Numbered from the stretch's first letter, positions 42,966 through 52,627 are shown. The stretch: DNA of 64,000 nucleotides from PALSA-1353 sp050014015 (GCA_050014015.1 JBEKEC010000031.1:1-64000), one strand, 5' to 3'. A program made the numbers and translations. Notes: generated by a model from the sequence alone, not told the origin.

Positions 42966-43241
42966 CGCAGATGCTCCCCCCTCTGGACGGGAGGCATTCC
43001 AGGATTTCAATAAGCTCCCCAACATACGTACCGCGGCTTTCTCCAACATCTATACGCTGGAAACGCGGCTATATTCACAATTCGTCCAATTATATTCATG
43101 GGGAAATCGAATTATCGGTCAAAAGCGGGGCAGATTATTCCGTGGATGCACAACTTCACGTCTATCGGCCCCCTCGGAGCATTCCAACATTATAGGCCGC
43201 CCCAGATCAGCGGGGGAATTCCAAGAATCTTCAATGCGGGG
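42966..43241. other. Gene-free stretch between kinase and atpA
   Basis: 276 bases in which atpG would be expected if the ATP synthase operon continued. No coding pattern, repeat or terminator was recognised; AT content is raised near 43070-43130. Confidence 0.5.
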
Positions 43242-44753
43242 TTATTTTTTCCAAATCCTGGATTTGAAGTCGCCCAGGGATTGCTTGAGCCTCGCCTCCA
43301 GATCGCGGGTCAATTCCGCCTTGGTTGCCAGGTCCTTGCGAAAATCCCCGGCGCTGGAGTCAACATAGGCCAGGAAGGCGGTCTGGAACTCCTGGATGCG
43401 CGAAATGGGGACATCGTCCAGATATCCCTGGGTGCCGGCATAGACCGCCATCACTTCCTGCTCGACGGACATGGGTCTGAATTGCGGCTGTTTGAGCAAT
43501 TCCACGAGCCGGGCGCCGCGATCGAGTTGCTTTTGGGTGGCCTTGTCCAATTCCGTTCCAAGCTGTGCGAAGGCCTCCAGCTCCCGGTACGCCGCCAGAT
43601 CGAGCTTGAGGCCGCCGGCGACTTTTTTCATGGCCTTGTTCTGGGCGTTACCGCCGACCCGGCTCACGCTGATTCCCACGTCGATGGCGGGGCGAACGCC
43701 GGCGAAGAACAATTCCGGAACAAGATAAATCTGCCCATCGGTGATGCTTATGACGTTGGTGGGAATGTAGGCGGAAACTTCGCCTTCCTGCGTTTCGATG
43801 AGCGGAAGGGCGGTCAGGCTGCCGCCGCCCTTGTCGCTGCTGAGTTTCACGGCGCGTTCGAGCAACCGGCTGTGTAGATAGAAGACGTCGCCGGGATATG
43901 CCTCGCGGCCGGGCGGCCTGCGCAGGAGCAGCGATAGCTGCCGATACGCCGCCGCCTGTTTGCTCAGGTCGTCATATACGCACAGCGTCGCCTGGCCCTT
44001 CCACATGAAATACTCGGCCATCGCGCAGCCGGCGTAGGGGGCGATATATTGCATTGGGGCCGGGTCGGCCGCGCCGGCGACGACCACCGTCGTGTATTCC
44101 ATCGCGCCGTGGCTTTTCAGCACGTCCACCACCTGCGCGACGGACGATTCCTTTTGTCCGACCGCCACGTAAAAACATTTCACGCCCGTGCCTTTTTGAT
44201 TGATGATGGTATCCAGGGCGATGGCGGTCTTGCCGGTCTTGCGGTCGCCGATGATCAGTTCGCGCTGGCCGCGCCCGATGGGGATCATGCTGTCGATCGC
44301 CTTGATGCCGGTCTGGAGCGGTTCCTTGACGGGCTGGCGCTCCGCGATGCCGGGGGCGACTATGTCCATCTTGCGCGTTTCGCTGGATTGGATGGCGGGC
44401 CCGCCGTCCAGCGGCTGGCCCAGCGGGTTCACCACCCGCCCGATCACCGCATCCCCCACCGGCACTTCCAGCAGCCGGCCCGTGCTCTTCACCGAATCCC
44501 CCTCGCTGATCGTGAGGTAGTCGCCGAAGACCACCGAGCCGATGGAATCTTCTTCGAGATTGAACACCTGCCCGATTGCGCCGTTTTGGAATTCGAGCAG
44601 TTCACCGGCCATGGCGTTTTGCAGGCCGTAGATGCGGGCGATTCCGTCGCCGACGTCGATGACCGTTCCGACTTCGTTGATTTGCAATCGCTGCTCGAAG
44701 CCCGCGATCTCGCGCTTCAGGATGCTGGTGATTTCAGAAACGTTGATGGCCAT
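43242..44753 (-). CDS. atpA: F-type ATP synthase alpha subunit
   Basis: 503 residues. P-loop GDRKTGKTAIALDTIINQKG near 169, IGRGQRELIIGDR, YMEYTTVVVAGAADPAPMQY-like region EYTTVVVAGAADPAPMQYIA and the C-terminal helical domain. Alpha binds nucleotide non-catalytically in the F1 head. It follows atpH by 15 bp. It is the last gene of the operon: atpG, atpD and atpC do not follow. Confidence 0.97.
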   Translation of the reverse strand: MAINVSEITSILKREIAGFEQRLQINEVGTVIDVGDGIARIYGLQNAMAGELLEFQNGAIGQVFNLEEDSIGSVVFGDYLTISEGDSVKSTGRLLEVPVGDAVIGRVVNPLGQPLDGGPAIQSSETRKMDIVAPGIAERQPVKEPLQTGIKAIDSMIPIGRGQRELIIGDRKTGKTAIALDTIINQKGTGVKCFYVAVGQKESSVAQVVDVLKSHGAMEYTTVVVAGAADPAPMQYIAPYAGCAMAEYFMWKGQATLCVYDDLSKQAAAYRQLSLLLRRPPGREAYPGDVFYLHSRLLERAVKLSSDKGGGSLTALPLIETQEGEVSAYIPTNVISITDGQIYLVPELFFAGVRPAIDVGISVSRVGGNAQNKAMKKVAGGLKLDLAAYRELEAFAQLGTELDKATQKQLDRGARLVELLKQPQFRPMSVEQEVMAVYAGTQGYLDDVPISRIQEFQTAFLAYVDSSAGDFRKDLATKAELTRDLEARLKQSLGDFKSRIWKK

Positions 44754-44768
44754 TCAAATTCTCTCTTT

Positions 44769-45329
44769 CTAAACCGGCCGGGCGTCCATAAGCTGTCGCC
44801 GCATTGCCGCCAATTGTGATCGGACGCTGCCGTCGATGAGCTGGTCCTGCACGCGAAGGACCAGGCCGCCGATGATTGCCGGATCCACGTGCTGATGAAC
44901 CACCGCCTCGCGTTTCAGGACCTCGCCCACCTTGCGGCGCACCGCCTCCAACTGATCGTCGCCCAGACCCTGGGCGACGGTTGCGTCCACTTCAACGATG
45001 CCCTGCTGCTGGTCGAGCAAATCATCGTACGCGCCGGCGATAGCCGGGAGGAGAACCAGCCGGCCCTTTACGTTGACCAGGCCGAGAAAATGACTCATCA
45101 GCGCCGATGCGCGCCCGTCGAAAACACGGTGGAGCAGTTGCCCGCGCTCTTCGGTGCTGATCGCCGGATCGGCCAGCAACTGCGCGAACAGCTTGTCCGT
45201 CTCGATGATCTGCCGCAAGCCGCCGAGTTCCTCCCCGACCGACGCGGCGATGTTGGACTCGTTGGCCAACTGAAGCAGCGCTTCGGCGTAGGCCATTGCC
45301 AGCGGAGACTGTTGAGTGTCCTTGTGCAT
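44769..45329 (-). CDS. atpH: F-type ATP synthase delta subunit
   Basis: 186 residues: MAYAEALLQLANE (N-terminal helix), LLADPAISTEERGQLLHRVF, FLGLVNVKGRLVLLPAIAGA and DPAIIGGLVLRVQDQLIDGS. It joins the F1 head to the b-subunit stalk. It lies between atpF (6 bp) and atpA (15 bp). Confidence 0.93.
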   Translation of the reverse strand: MHKDTQQSPLAMAYAEALLQLANESNIAASVGEELGGLRQIIETDKLFAQLLADPAISTEERGQLLHRVFDGRASALMSHFLGLVNVKGRLVLLPAIAGAYDDLLDQQQGIVEVDATVAQGLGDDQLEAVRRKVGEVLKREAVVHQHVDPAIIGGLVLRVQDQLIDGSVRSQLAAMRRQLMDARPV

Positions 45330-45335
45330 GGCTGA

Positions 45336-45863
45336 TCAGTTCCGCCTGGCGTTCTGGAATTGCTCGAGGCTCTGGTTCACCAGATCGCGTTGATCGTCGG
45401 CGTTAAGTGTCCGGCGAACGATTTTTTCCGCGATGCTGGTCGCCAGATCGGCCGTCTGCTGATAAATCTCGGTCAGCGCGGTGTTCTTCGCGGCGTCGAT
45501 CTCCTTGGTGGCGCGTTCCTTGGCATCCTCGGCCTCCACCTGAGCCTTCATGCGGATGCCAGTGGCGATCTTCTCGGCATCCACCGCGGCCTTGTCGAGA
45601 ATCTCCCGAACCTTGTCTTCCGCGCTGGCCAGGCGTGCATCGTATTGGCGGAGGGTTTCCTCCGCTTTGGCTCGCGCGGCTTCGGCATCAGAGATGTCCT
45701 GCCGAATCCGCTCTTCCCGCGCCTTCAGGCCGACCAGCACGTTCTTCCAGGCCGTCTTGTAAAGGATGAACGCAACGACGAGAAAGAGAACCAAAATCCA
45801 GATCGCTTGCGCGAGGTTCGGATCAATCAATTCGCCTTCTGCCAGCAGAGTGGTGATTGGCAT
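45336..45863 (-). CDS. atpF: F-type ATP synthase b subunit
   Basis: 175 residues: one membrane helix at about 18-36 (QAIWILVLFLVVAFILYKTA) and a long Ala/Glu/Arg coiled coil forming the peripheral stalk (EERIRQDISDAEAARAKAEE). Member of the F0 b family. It precedes atpH by 6 bp. Confidence 0.93.
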   Translation of the reverse strand: MPITTLLAEGELIDPNLAQAIWILVLFLVVAFILYKTAWKNVLVGLKAREERIRQDISDAEAARAKAEETLRQYDARLASAEDKVREILDKAAVDAEKIATGIRMKAQVEAEDAKERATKEIDAAKNTALTEIYQQTADLATSIAEKIVRRTLNADDQRDLVNQSLEQFQNARRN

Positions 45864-45921
45864 GATGCCTCAATCCCGGAAAAAGCCATCGCCGGCGTTG
45901 AGGCCGGCGGTGGCGGATTGC

Positions 45922-46191
45922 TTACAGCCCGTGGGCCAACAGAAATCCGAAAACGATCGCGCCGAAGGCCACGCCTTCGACCAGCGCGGCGGCGATCAGC
46001 ATGTTGGTGCCGATGCGTCCGGCGGCCTCGGGCTGTCGCGCGATTCCTTCGCACGCCTGCCCGCCGATTTGGCCGATGCCCCGGCCCGCGCCGATGGCGG
46101 CCAACCCAAACCCGATCGCCGCGCCGCCAACCCCCACTCCTTTGTCGGAGATCAGCGGCGCCGCTTGCGCCAATAGGTTCAACATCTGCAT
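45922..46191 (-). CDS. atpE: F-type ATP synthase c subunit
   Basis: 89 residues, two helices. GGAAIGFGLAAIGAGRGIGQ, the polar loop ARQPEAAGRI and the second helix MLIAAALVEGVAFGAIVFGF with the ion-carrying Glu. The residue after Glu is Gly rather than the Ser/Thr seen in sodium-type rings, so proton coupling is more likely (inference). Confidence 0.95.
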   Translation of the reverse strand: MQMLNLLAQAAPLISDKGVGVGGAAIGFGLAAIGAGRGIGQIGGQACEGIARQPEAAGRIGTNMLIAAALVEGVAFGAIVFGFLLAHGL

Positions 46192-46290
46192 GACGATTTC
46201 CTTCCGGGCCTTGCCCGATCCGAATGTATGCCGACGTTTTGTTTGGGAAGGCCCGGTCGTCGGCTAAACCGGGGAGGTCCGTCAAAATTT

Positions 46291-47406
46291 CTAATGCTCT
46301 GGCGCCACCGCGCTGGCGATAAACAACGTCGTCAAAAAGGTAAAGATGTACGCCTGCAATAACGCCACGAAAAGCTCCAGAAACTGGATCGCCAGGTGCA
46401 AAAATCCAATCGGCAATCCGATCGCCAGTTGTCCCCAAAACGTGGGCAACGCGACGATCAGGCTGATCAAAACCGCCATTACGGCGTGTCCCGCCACCAT
46501 GTTGGCGAACAGACGCATGCACAACGCAAACGGCTTCACCATTGCCCCAACGAGTTCCAGCACAAGCAGAAACAGGAAAAACGGCACGTCCATTAGCCAT
46601 TTGGCCTTGGACTCGCCGGGTTGCGGCTTGAACGGATGGGGCGCGAAATTCCAAAGATACAACGGAATCGCCAGAAGAATCGCCATCGCCGGCGTCAATT
46701 TCTTGAATTGCTGGTCATAAACGTCGGCGGCAGCCTTTTCCGCGGGACGCAGCCGGAATTCGTCATCGCGATAATGCTGCGTGGGATTCTTCAGGGCATC
46801 CGGGTTGGCGGAAACTTCCGCCGGCAATGCCTCGGCGCGCATGTGTTCCAGATCGTGCGCCGCCTCGTGCGGCGGATGGCCGTTGCTGCTGTGTTCCTGA
46901 TGATGCCCCTGGCCGTAGGTTCCGTTCATTAGGGCGTGCGCCACGGTGTCAATGCCGTGAAAATGGATGAAGAAAAAGGCACAAATCGCCAGCGTCGCCG
47001 TGGTGTTGATCGATCCCGTCGCCGTCCCGCCGAGATGGTGAATGTGTCCGCCGCTGATTAGCTCGAAAAAGTCGGCGAACGGAATGCAGCCTAGAACGTT
47101 GCAAAATCCGATGAAAAAGAAAACGGTCCAGAGAAACGGCACGAACTTGTCGGTATGTTCTTTCAAAGCCGGGCGAAAAACTTCAATCCGCAGGAATTCC
47201 AGGATCGACTCGAAGAAATTTTTCGCCCCCGTCGGCGCCGAACTGTCCGGGCGGGGAAAAAGCCGCGTGAAGATCAGCAGCATCAGCCCCGCAGCCACCA
47301 GCGCCATGAAACTCTGATTGGTGAACCACCTCAGGTGGGTCCCGAACATCGGGTGGGAAACCACGTGCTCCAGCGGATCGACGGCGGCGAATATCGGACT
47401 CATCAT
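46291..47406 (-). CDS. atpB: F-type ATP synthase a subunit with a long His-rich insertion
   Basis: 371 residues from ATG 47406, whose ATGA overlaps the stop of the preceding membrane protein. Core motifs are present: FLWTVFFFIGFCNVLGCIPF, and the proton-path Arg in KPFALCMRLFANMVAGHAVM. Between the second and third core segments is an insertion of about 75 residues (about 173-247) rich in His, Glu and Pro (GHHQEHSSNGHPPHEAAHDL), not seen in standard AtpB. The longer frame to 47730 is rejected. Confidence 0.93.
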   Translation of the reverse strand: MMSPIFAAVDPLEHVVSHPMFGTHLRWFTNQSFMALVAAGLMLLIFTRLFPRPDSSAPTGAKNFFESILEFLRIEVFRPALKEHTDKFVPFLWTVFFFIGFCNVLGCIPFADFFELISGGHIHHLGGTATGSINTTATLAICAFFFIHFHGIDTVAHALMNGTYGQGHHQEHSSNGHPPHEAAHDLEHMRAEALPAEVSANPDALKNPTQHYRDDEFRLRPAEKAAADVYDQQFKKLTPAMAILLAIPLYLWNFAPHPFKPQPGESKAKWLMDVPFFLFLLVLELVGAMVKPFALCMRLFANMVAGHAVMAVLISLIVALPTFWGQLAIGLPIGFLHLAIQFLELFVALLQAYIFTFLTTLFIASAVAPEH

Positions 47407-47801
47407 GATTGTTGTACCTTCGCCACGCCGCTCGTAGTCACAATCCTCCGGCGCAATTCCCAGATCAGAGTAATCAGCGATACCCAGTACCCCGCGAAAA
47501 GCCAGCCGACGAACGGCAATCGCCCCGCGACAACGTGCATCGCGATGGCTGCGCCGGCGAATCCAATAGCGCCCGCCAGATGCAGCACCGTTCCAACCAA
47601 CGCCAGTTGAATTACCCCCACGGGGTCTCTTTGCCGGCCCGCCAATATCGGAACCAACCCCAAAATTCCCGCGCCCGCCGAGATCGTACCGGCCGTCAGT
47701 GCCTCGCCCAGGAGAACGCGCACCCCGCAAACGGCCAATATCACCGCCGCCGCCGCGAAAAACGTCGCCACGACCAATGGCATGATGAACAGAGTCTTCA
47801 T
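47403..47801 (-). CDS. AtpI-position membrane protein
   Basis: 132 residues with four hydrophobic segments (FFAAAAVILAVCGVRVLL, LGLVPILAGR, QLALVGTVLHLAGAIGFAGA, LFAGYWVSLITLIWEL). It lies between atpZ and atpB and overlaps atpB by 4 bp, the position of AtpI, which helps insert the c ring; the sequence is not clearly AtpI. Confidence 0.7.
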   Translation of the reverse strand: MKTLFIMPLVVATFFAAAAVILAVCGVRVLLGEALTAGTISAGAGILGLVPILAGRQRDPVGVIQLALVGTVLHLAGAIGFAGAAIAMHVVAGRLPFVGWLFAGYWVSLITLIWELRRRIVTTSGVAKVQQS

Positions 47802-47817
47802 TTCAATTCGCCCGCGG

Positions 47818-48027
47818 TCAATTCTTGTTGGCGTTGATCGCCTCTTTGATCAACAGATACATTCCGGCCGATATTCCAAGAAGCGTCCCGATCACCACGC
47901 CCCACGGATCGCAATGAAATTTGCGATCGATCCACGTTCCGATCAGGGCTCCCAGACCCGCGCCGACGGCAATTTCCGTTCCCAAGCCAGCCAGGCGGAC
48001 CCATTTAGAATCATCCTGCTTGGCCAT
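47818..48027 (-). CDS. atpZ: AtpZ/AtpI-family protein
   Basis: 69 residues from ATG 48027 (GGAG 8 nt upstream): WVRLAGLGTEIAVGAGLGAL, then IGTWIDRKFHCDPWGVVIGT, then LLGISAGMYLLIKEA. Two helices of the AtpZ/AtpI group, which lies at the head of many atp operons and affects Mg or Ca uptake for the complex. First gene of the operon here. Confidence 0.85.
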   Translation of the reverse strand: MAKQDDSKWVRLAGLGTEIAVGAGLGALIGTWIDRKFHCDPWGVVIGTLLGISAGMYLLIKEAINANKN

Positions 48028-48107
48028 CAAAGCGCTCCGCAGCCGACCTCGTGACATTTTGCACAAAGCCGTGCCGCTTACAAGCTTACCCGTTGGCACT
48101 TTCCACG

Positions 48108-48243
48108 CCGGCCAGGGGCATCGCATTTGGCGACGGGGTTCAAGGGTCAAAAGGTTCAAGGGAAATACGTTCCCCTTGCCTTGAACCCTTCAACCCTTGA
48201 ACCCTTGAACGCCATCGCCAAATGCGATGGCCCTCCCCGCCGG
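48108..48243. repeat. Hairpin with GGGTTCAAGGG arms
   Basis: An outer arm GCCGGCCAGGGGCATCGCAT pairs with the far end (ATGCGATGGCCCTCCCCGCC), and inner arms of TTCAAGGG/CCCTTGAA units pair in the middle. About 130 bp, intergenic between the divergent atpZ and glycosyltransferase genes. Confidence 0.75.
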
Positions 48244-48314
48244 CAAACCGGGTGGGTACGGTAGTGAAGCGCCGAAATTTGGTCAAGACGCCATTTGTCT
48301 TTACACTTTTGCCC

Positions 48315-50255
48315 ATGCTCGAAAAATCTCGGCGGAGGCTCCTGGCAGGGGGATTGGTCATTCTGGCGGCGGTGGTCTTCGGCGCGGGAATCAATTGGGG
48401 ATTGCCATCCCATGCGATCGACCCCGTCCTCTTCGGCGCCGGGCCGGACTCGGCCGCCGCGGCGCTGAATTCCTATCGCCTGACCGGTGTCGGCATCGAA
48501 CGCCTCGCGGGCGATTGGGATGACAACGCCGATCTGCCCGCCGACGCGGCCGCTCACCCGATCGCCGACCGCTCAAATCCCGTCCCGCTCCTGGAGAATG
48601 TCCACGGCGCCACCGCGGATCAGCTTGTGCGGCAAGGCGATCAGGCGGCGGCCGCGCTTGTGGCCGCCGCGGATGCCGCCGACCGCCGATACGCCGCCCT
48701 GCGCCTGGGCGATGATGAGAAAGCCGCCGATAGAGCGCGCGATGCCGCCCAGGCCGCCCAGAAAAAGCTGCACCAATACGTCGAGGAATACAACCGGAAG
48801 AATTTCGGCGATTTGAGCGCGGCCAGCGCGCGGGACGACGTAAGCCGCGCCCGCATCCTGCGCCGCTATCGCCTTTACAGCAATCAACCGGATGAAATGA
48901 TCTCGTTCCGCGCCCTGGCCAAGATGCATCCGGACAATTTCCAATTCGATCCCAAGTTGTATCAATACGGCGGATTGTGGATTTATCCGCTGGGGGCGAT
49001 TGTGAAGGCGGCGTCGATGGTGGGGTACGTGACGGTGACGAACGACCCGACGTATTACCTCGATTCGCCGCAGGTCTTCGGGCGGTTTTATATCCTCGGC
49101 CGGGCATATTCCGCCGCCTGGGGCATCGTGGCGGTCTTGGCCGTGTTCGCGATCATGCGCCGCGTCGCCGGCGGGTTGCTCTTGCCCGCGCTGGCGGCAA
49201 TCTGTTTTACGTGCATGCCCGTGGTGGTGGACCTGGCTCACGAGTGCAAACCGCACCTCGCGGGGACCGCGCTGATGCTGCTGGCGGTGCTGGCCGCGGG
49301 GAACTACGTCCAGACGGGGCGATGGAAATGGATCATCTGGACCGCCGTCGCTTGCGGCGCCAGTGCGGGAATGGTGCTTTGGGGAATTGTGGCACTGGTG
49401 GTTCTTCCCGTGATGTCGCTGATGCGGCGCGACCGCGGAGGGCGGTTCGCGGCGGTCTGCATCGTCGGGCTGCTTATTTCGGCGGCGATTTATTTTGCCG
49501 CCAATCCGTACGTCGCGATTCATCTCGCCGGGGACCGCGCGGTGCTGCTGGCCAATTTCTCCAACACCCGTGCGATGTATCCGGCCGGAGGCTTGGGATC
49601 GAGCATGGCCCATGCCGCCGTCCTCGTCGCGGCCGGAATGTCCTGGCCGCTGGCGATTATCGGCGCACTGAGCGCGGCGGTGCTGGTGGTCAGATGCGGC
49701 GAATCCGCCCAGCGGATCGGCTGGCTGCTGGCCGCGCCCGCCGCGATCGTTCTCATCGACTTCGCCGTCTTTGCCGCCGACAAACCGGGCGAATATGCCA
49801 GATTCGCCGTGTTCGCGGATACGGCCCTAATGCTCGCGGCGTTTTTCGCCATGGCGCGATTTAACGGCGCTCCGCCGCTTCGCGCCTATGCGGGAACCAT
49901 CCTGCTTGTGATCGCCGCCGTTCACGGTGCAGCTTACGAGCGCGGGTTCTTGCGCGATTCATCATCGGACGATTCGCGCGCCCAGGCGGCCGCGGCAATC
50001 GACGGTCGGCTGTCAGCCGCCTCACAAAACCCCAATCTGTACGTTCAGGCGGAACCGGCCCCATACTGTTTGCCGCCGGTGAATCTGTTTCGCTGGCGGA
50101 TCATTCTACTGCCGCCCGGCGGGCAAATTCCCTCTGTTCTTTCCCCGGGCGTTTTGGTGAAACCGGAGGATTCAATCAACGTTTTCGATCCGGCGTCCAC
50201 GCCGATCAGTTGGGCGAACAAGGCTTTTGACGTGGCCGCGGCGCCGGGGAAATGA
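48315..50255 (+). CDS. GT39-type membrane glycosyltransferase
   Basis: 646 residues from ATG 48315. A first helix (about 11-29), then a long, Ala/Asp-rich soluble segment (about 40-190), then at least ten helices from about 210. FYILGRAYSAAWGIVAVLAV, VVVDLAHECKPHLAGTALML (the D-L-A/E motif of GT39 proteins) and PYVAIHLAGDRAV are visible. Family members attach sugars from polyprenyl-phosphate donors to lipid A or proteins. Substrate unknown; the soluble insertion is unusual. Confidence 0.7.
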   Translation: MLEKSRRRLLAGGLVILAAVVFGAGINWGLPSHAIDPVLFGAGPDSAAAALNSYRLTGVGIERLAGDWDDNADLPADAAAHPIADRSNPVPLLENVHGATADQLVRQGDQAAAALVAAADAADRRYAALRLGDDEKAADRARDAAQAAQKKLHQYVEEYNRKNFGDLSAASARDDVSRARILRRYRLYSNQPDEMISFRALAKMHPDNFQFDPKLYQYGGLWIYPLGAIVKAASMVGYVTVTNDPTYYLDSPQVFGRFYILGRAYSAAWGIVAVLAVFAIMRRVAGGLLLPALAAICFTCMPVVVDLAHECKPHLAGTALMLLAVLAAGNYVQTGRWKWIIWTAVACGASAGMVLWGIVALVVLPVMSLMRRDRGGRFAAVCIVGLLISAAIYFAANPYVAIHLAGDRAVLLANFSNTRAMYPAGGLGSSMAHAAVLVAAGMSWPLAIIGALSAAVLVVRCGESAQRIGWLLAAPAAIVLIDFAVFAADKPGEYARFAVFADTALMLAAFFAMARFNGAPPLRAYAGTILLVIAAVHGAAYERGFLRDSSSDDSRAQAAAAIDGRLSAASQNPNLYVQAEPAPYCLPPVNLFRWRIILLPPGGQIPSVLSPGVLVKPEDSINVFDPASTPISWANKAFDVAAAPGK

Positions 50256-50268
50256 TATCTTTGAGCCA

Positions 50269-50766
50269 ATGCAAGGTGTAACCACCGCCATCGTCGCGTT
50301 CATATTCCTTTGCCTGGCGATCCCGTCGCTGATCAAGAACAAAAGCCAGTATTATGCGGCATTCATTGCGGTCGTGGCCGTCATATTCCTGGATGCGGTT
50401 GCGCACGTGTTTCCCGAAAGCGCGCAGAGCATCAAAGCGGTTTGTTACGTGCTGGCCGGTTTTATTCAGATCATTGCGGTCGTGATGCTTTTTCTGGCGA
50501 CGGGCGGGTTGACGTTTCGGGAGCTCAGCGGAGACATGATTGAAGTGCTTCGCCGCGGCGAAGACAAAAAGGAAGTGATTATTCCCCTGAGCGATGAGGC
50601 AAAGCAGAAGATTCGAGCGGCTCAGGAGGCATCCGAGCGGCGCGTGAAGCAAGACGAGCAAGCTCCCAAGGTCTACACGATCGACGATCCCTCGCCGTCG
50701 GCGCCGGCGAATCCGCCGGCCCCACCCGCCAAGCCGCCCGACAACGGCCCGCTGCCATTGGCGTAA
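50269..50766 (+). CDS. Membrane protein with Pro-rich tail
   Basis: 165 residues from ATG 50269: three helices (TTAIVAFIFLCLAIPSLI, YYAAFIAVVAVIFLDAV, VCYVLAGFIQIIAVVMLFLA), a cytoplasmic linker and a Pro/Ala tail (SPSAPANPPAPPAKPPDN). It begins 13 bp after the GT39 gene and precedes the GspE-like gene; probably one transcript. Function unknown. Confidence 0.65.
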   Translation: MQGVTTAIVAFIFLCLAIPSLIKNKSQYYAAFIAVVAVIFLDAVAHVFPESAQSIKAVCYVLAGFIQIIAVVMLFLATGGLTFRELSGDMIEVLRRGEDKKEVIIPLSDEAKQKIRAAQEASERRVKQDEQAPKVYTIDDPSPSAPANPPAPPAKPPDNGPLPLA

Positions 50767-50839
50767 TGTTTGGAACTCGTCGGCCTCTGGCCGTACAATG
50801 TTCAAGCTCTGGAGTTTTACTGTCTCTGAGGAGTGACGA

Positions 50840-52627
50840 ATGTCGGTTGCCGCTTTGGCCGCAGTTCAGATGGGGGGATACGTCAATCCATGGAAGGCGG
50901 GGGCCATCCTGGTTGTGCTGCTCGTCTGGCTCAGGCTCCTGTCGTGGATTGACAAGGACGGCCCGGAGGCACGCCTGCCTCGGGAGATCGTCAACAGCGT
51001 CATGATGGCGGCCCTGGTCGGCGGATATCTGCTGTTTTTCTTTCTGCCGGGTTTTGGATTGGCGATTGGCGTGTTGGTTGGATTGTTCGTCGCGGACATC
51101 GCGGCATATCTGGCAATGCGGTCGCGCACCATCGGGCTTGGCGACCTGAGACAGCAATTTGCGGACTGGTGGAGTGGCCTGCTGAAGCGGGAGAAGAAGC
51201 AAAAAAATGTCAAAGCCGTCGCCGGGCAGGTGATGATTATGAACCAGAGCGGCGCCATGGAGGAAGCGCCGCCCTCGGACACGCCCGAGTCGTTGCGCTA
51301 CGAATCCGCCCAGCAGTTTTTGACCAAGCCCCTGCGCCTGGGCGCCGAGCGGTTGGAACTGGTCGCGGGGGAGCCGACGGCCGCGCATTACATGGTCGAC
51401 GGCATGCGCTATCACGGGGACGCGATGGATCGGAACAAGGCGGGAGCGGCGGTGCAATTCCTGAAAAGCGTTGCCGGGCTCGATATGGAAGAGCGCCGCA
51501 AGCCGCAGACGGGAACGTTCAAGGCCGCCGTTGACGGGAAGAAATATACGATTCAGATCACGTCGTTCGGCAGCGCGCAGGGCGAATCCGTGCGCCTGAT
51601 CACCAATCCCAAGGACAGGCAGGATTTCAAGATCGACTTGATGGGGTTCAGCGAGGAGCAGCTGAATTCCGTTCGCGAGTTGGTGCAGGGCGGCGGGGGA
51701 GTCGTTCTGCTGGGCGCGCCGCGCGGGCAGGGGCTGACCAGTCTTTGCTATGGGATGATCCGGGCCCACGACGCCTTTTTGTTCCACGTCCATACCATCG
51801 AGCGCGCTCCGGAATTTGATCTCGAAGGCGTGACCCAAAACGCCTTGGCCGCCAATGCGCCGCCCGCCGAAGAGGCCAAGCAGGTGAACTGGGTCGTCAG
51901 CCAGGAGCCGGACGTCCTCATGGTGACTTCCCTGGAGGATCCGCACAGCGCCGCCGATCTGGCCCAATTTGCCGCGGGCGAACGGCGGGTGTACGTCGGA
52001 ATGCGCGCGGGCAACGCCTTGGATGCCCTGCGGCAATGGCGCAAGCTGGTGGGGGATGACGCCCTGGCGATGAAGAATCTGCGGGCGATCATCGTCGGCC
52101 GGCTGGTGCGGCGGCTTTGCTCGGCGTGCAAGGTGGGCTACACGCCCGATCCCACCACGCTCAGAAAACTGAACATGAATCCCGATGCCGTTGGCAAACT
52201 GTATCAGGCCCGAAAGGAGCCGATGCGCGATGCCAAGGGCAATCCCGTTCCCTGCAATTTCTGCAACGATCTGGCGTTCAAGGGCCGGTTGGGAATTTAT
52301 GAGGTGATGGTCATCGACGACGAGATTCGCAACGTGATCGCCGGCGGTGGGACCGATAGCCAGATCAGGCAGGCCCAGCGAGGCAAGCGCGGCCGGCTTT
52401 TGCAGGAGATGGCGCTGGCGCAGGTGCAGGCGGGGGAAACAAGCGTCGAAGAGGTGCTGCGCGTTTTGAAGCCCGATTCGGAATCGGGCGGTTCCTCGCG
52501 TCCCAAGAGCGGGGCCGGTCCGGCGCCGGCGAGCGGCCGGCCGCCGGCGAGCCCTCGGCCCCCGTCCCGCGGCCCAACGTCCAAGCCGCGCGAACGTTCC
52601 TCACAACCCAGACGCGCCGAACCTTGA
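50840..52627 (+). CDS. Membrane-anchored GspE/PilB homologue with eroded Walker A
   Basis: 595 residues. Three N-terminal helices (about 20-90), then a GspE-like N2 domain and ATPase core. The Walker A position (about 292-302) reads GAPRGQGLTSL, lacking the invariant Lys-Thr/Ser, and the Walker B region reads EPDVLMVTSLED instead of DPDxxxxGEIRD. The zinc tetracysteine is retained (CSACK, CNFC), as are the following FKGRLGIYEVM and the C-terminal helices. It should not hydrolyse ATP and may be a structural or regulatory subunit. The Pro/Arg/Ser tail (about 530-595) is disordered. Confidence 0.8.
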   Translation: MSVAALAAVQMGGYVNPWKAGAILVVLLVWLRLLSWIDKDGPEARLPREIVNSVMMAALVGGYLLFFFLPGFGLAIGVLVGLFVADIAAYLAMRSRTIGLGDLRQQFADWWSGLLKREKKQKNVKAVAGQVMIMNQSGAMEEAPPSDTPESLRYESAQQFLTKPLRLGAERLELVAGEPTAAHYMVDGMRYHGDAMDRNKAGAAVQFLKSVAGLDMEERRKPQTGTFKAAVDGKKYTIQITSFGSAQGESVRLITNPKDRQDFKIDLMGFSEEQLNSVRELVQGGGGVVLLGAPRGQGLTSLCYGMIRAHDAFLFHVHTIERAPEFDLEGVTQNALAANAPPAEEAKQVNWVVSQEPDVLMVTSLEDPHSAADLAQFAAGERRVYVGMRAGNALDALRQWRKLVGDDALAMKNLRAIIVGRLVRRLCSACKVGYTPDPTTLRKLNMNPDAVGKLYQARKEPMRDAKGNPVPCNFCNDLAFKGRLGIYEVMVIDDEIRNVIAGGGTDSQIRQAQRGKRGRLLQEMALAQVQAGETSVEEVLRVLKPDSESGGSSRPKSGAGPAPASGRPPASPRPPSRGPTSKPRERSSQPRRAEP

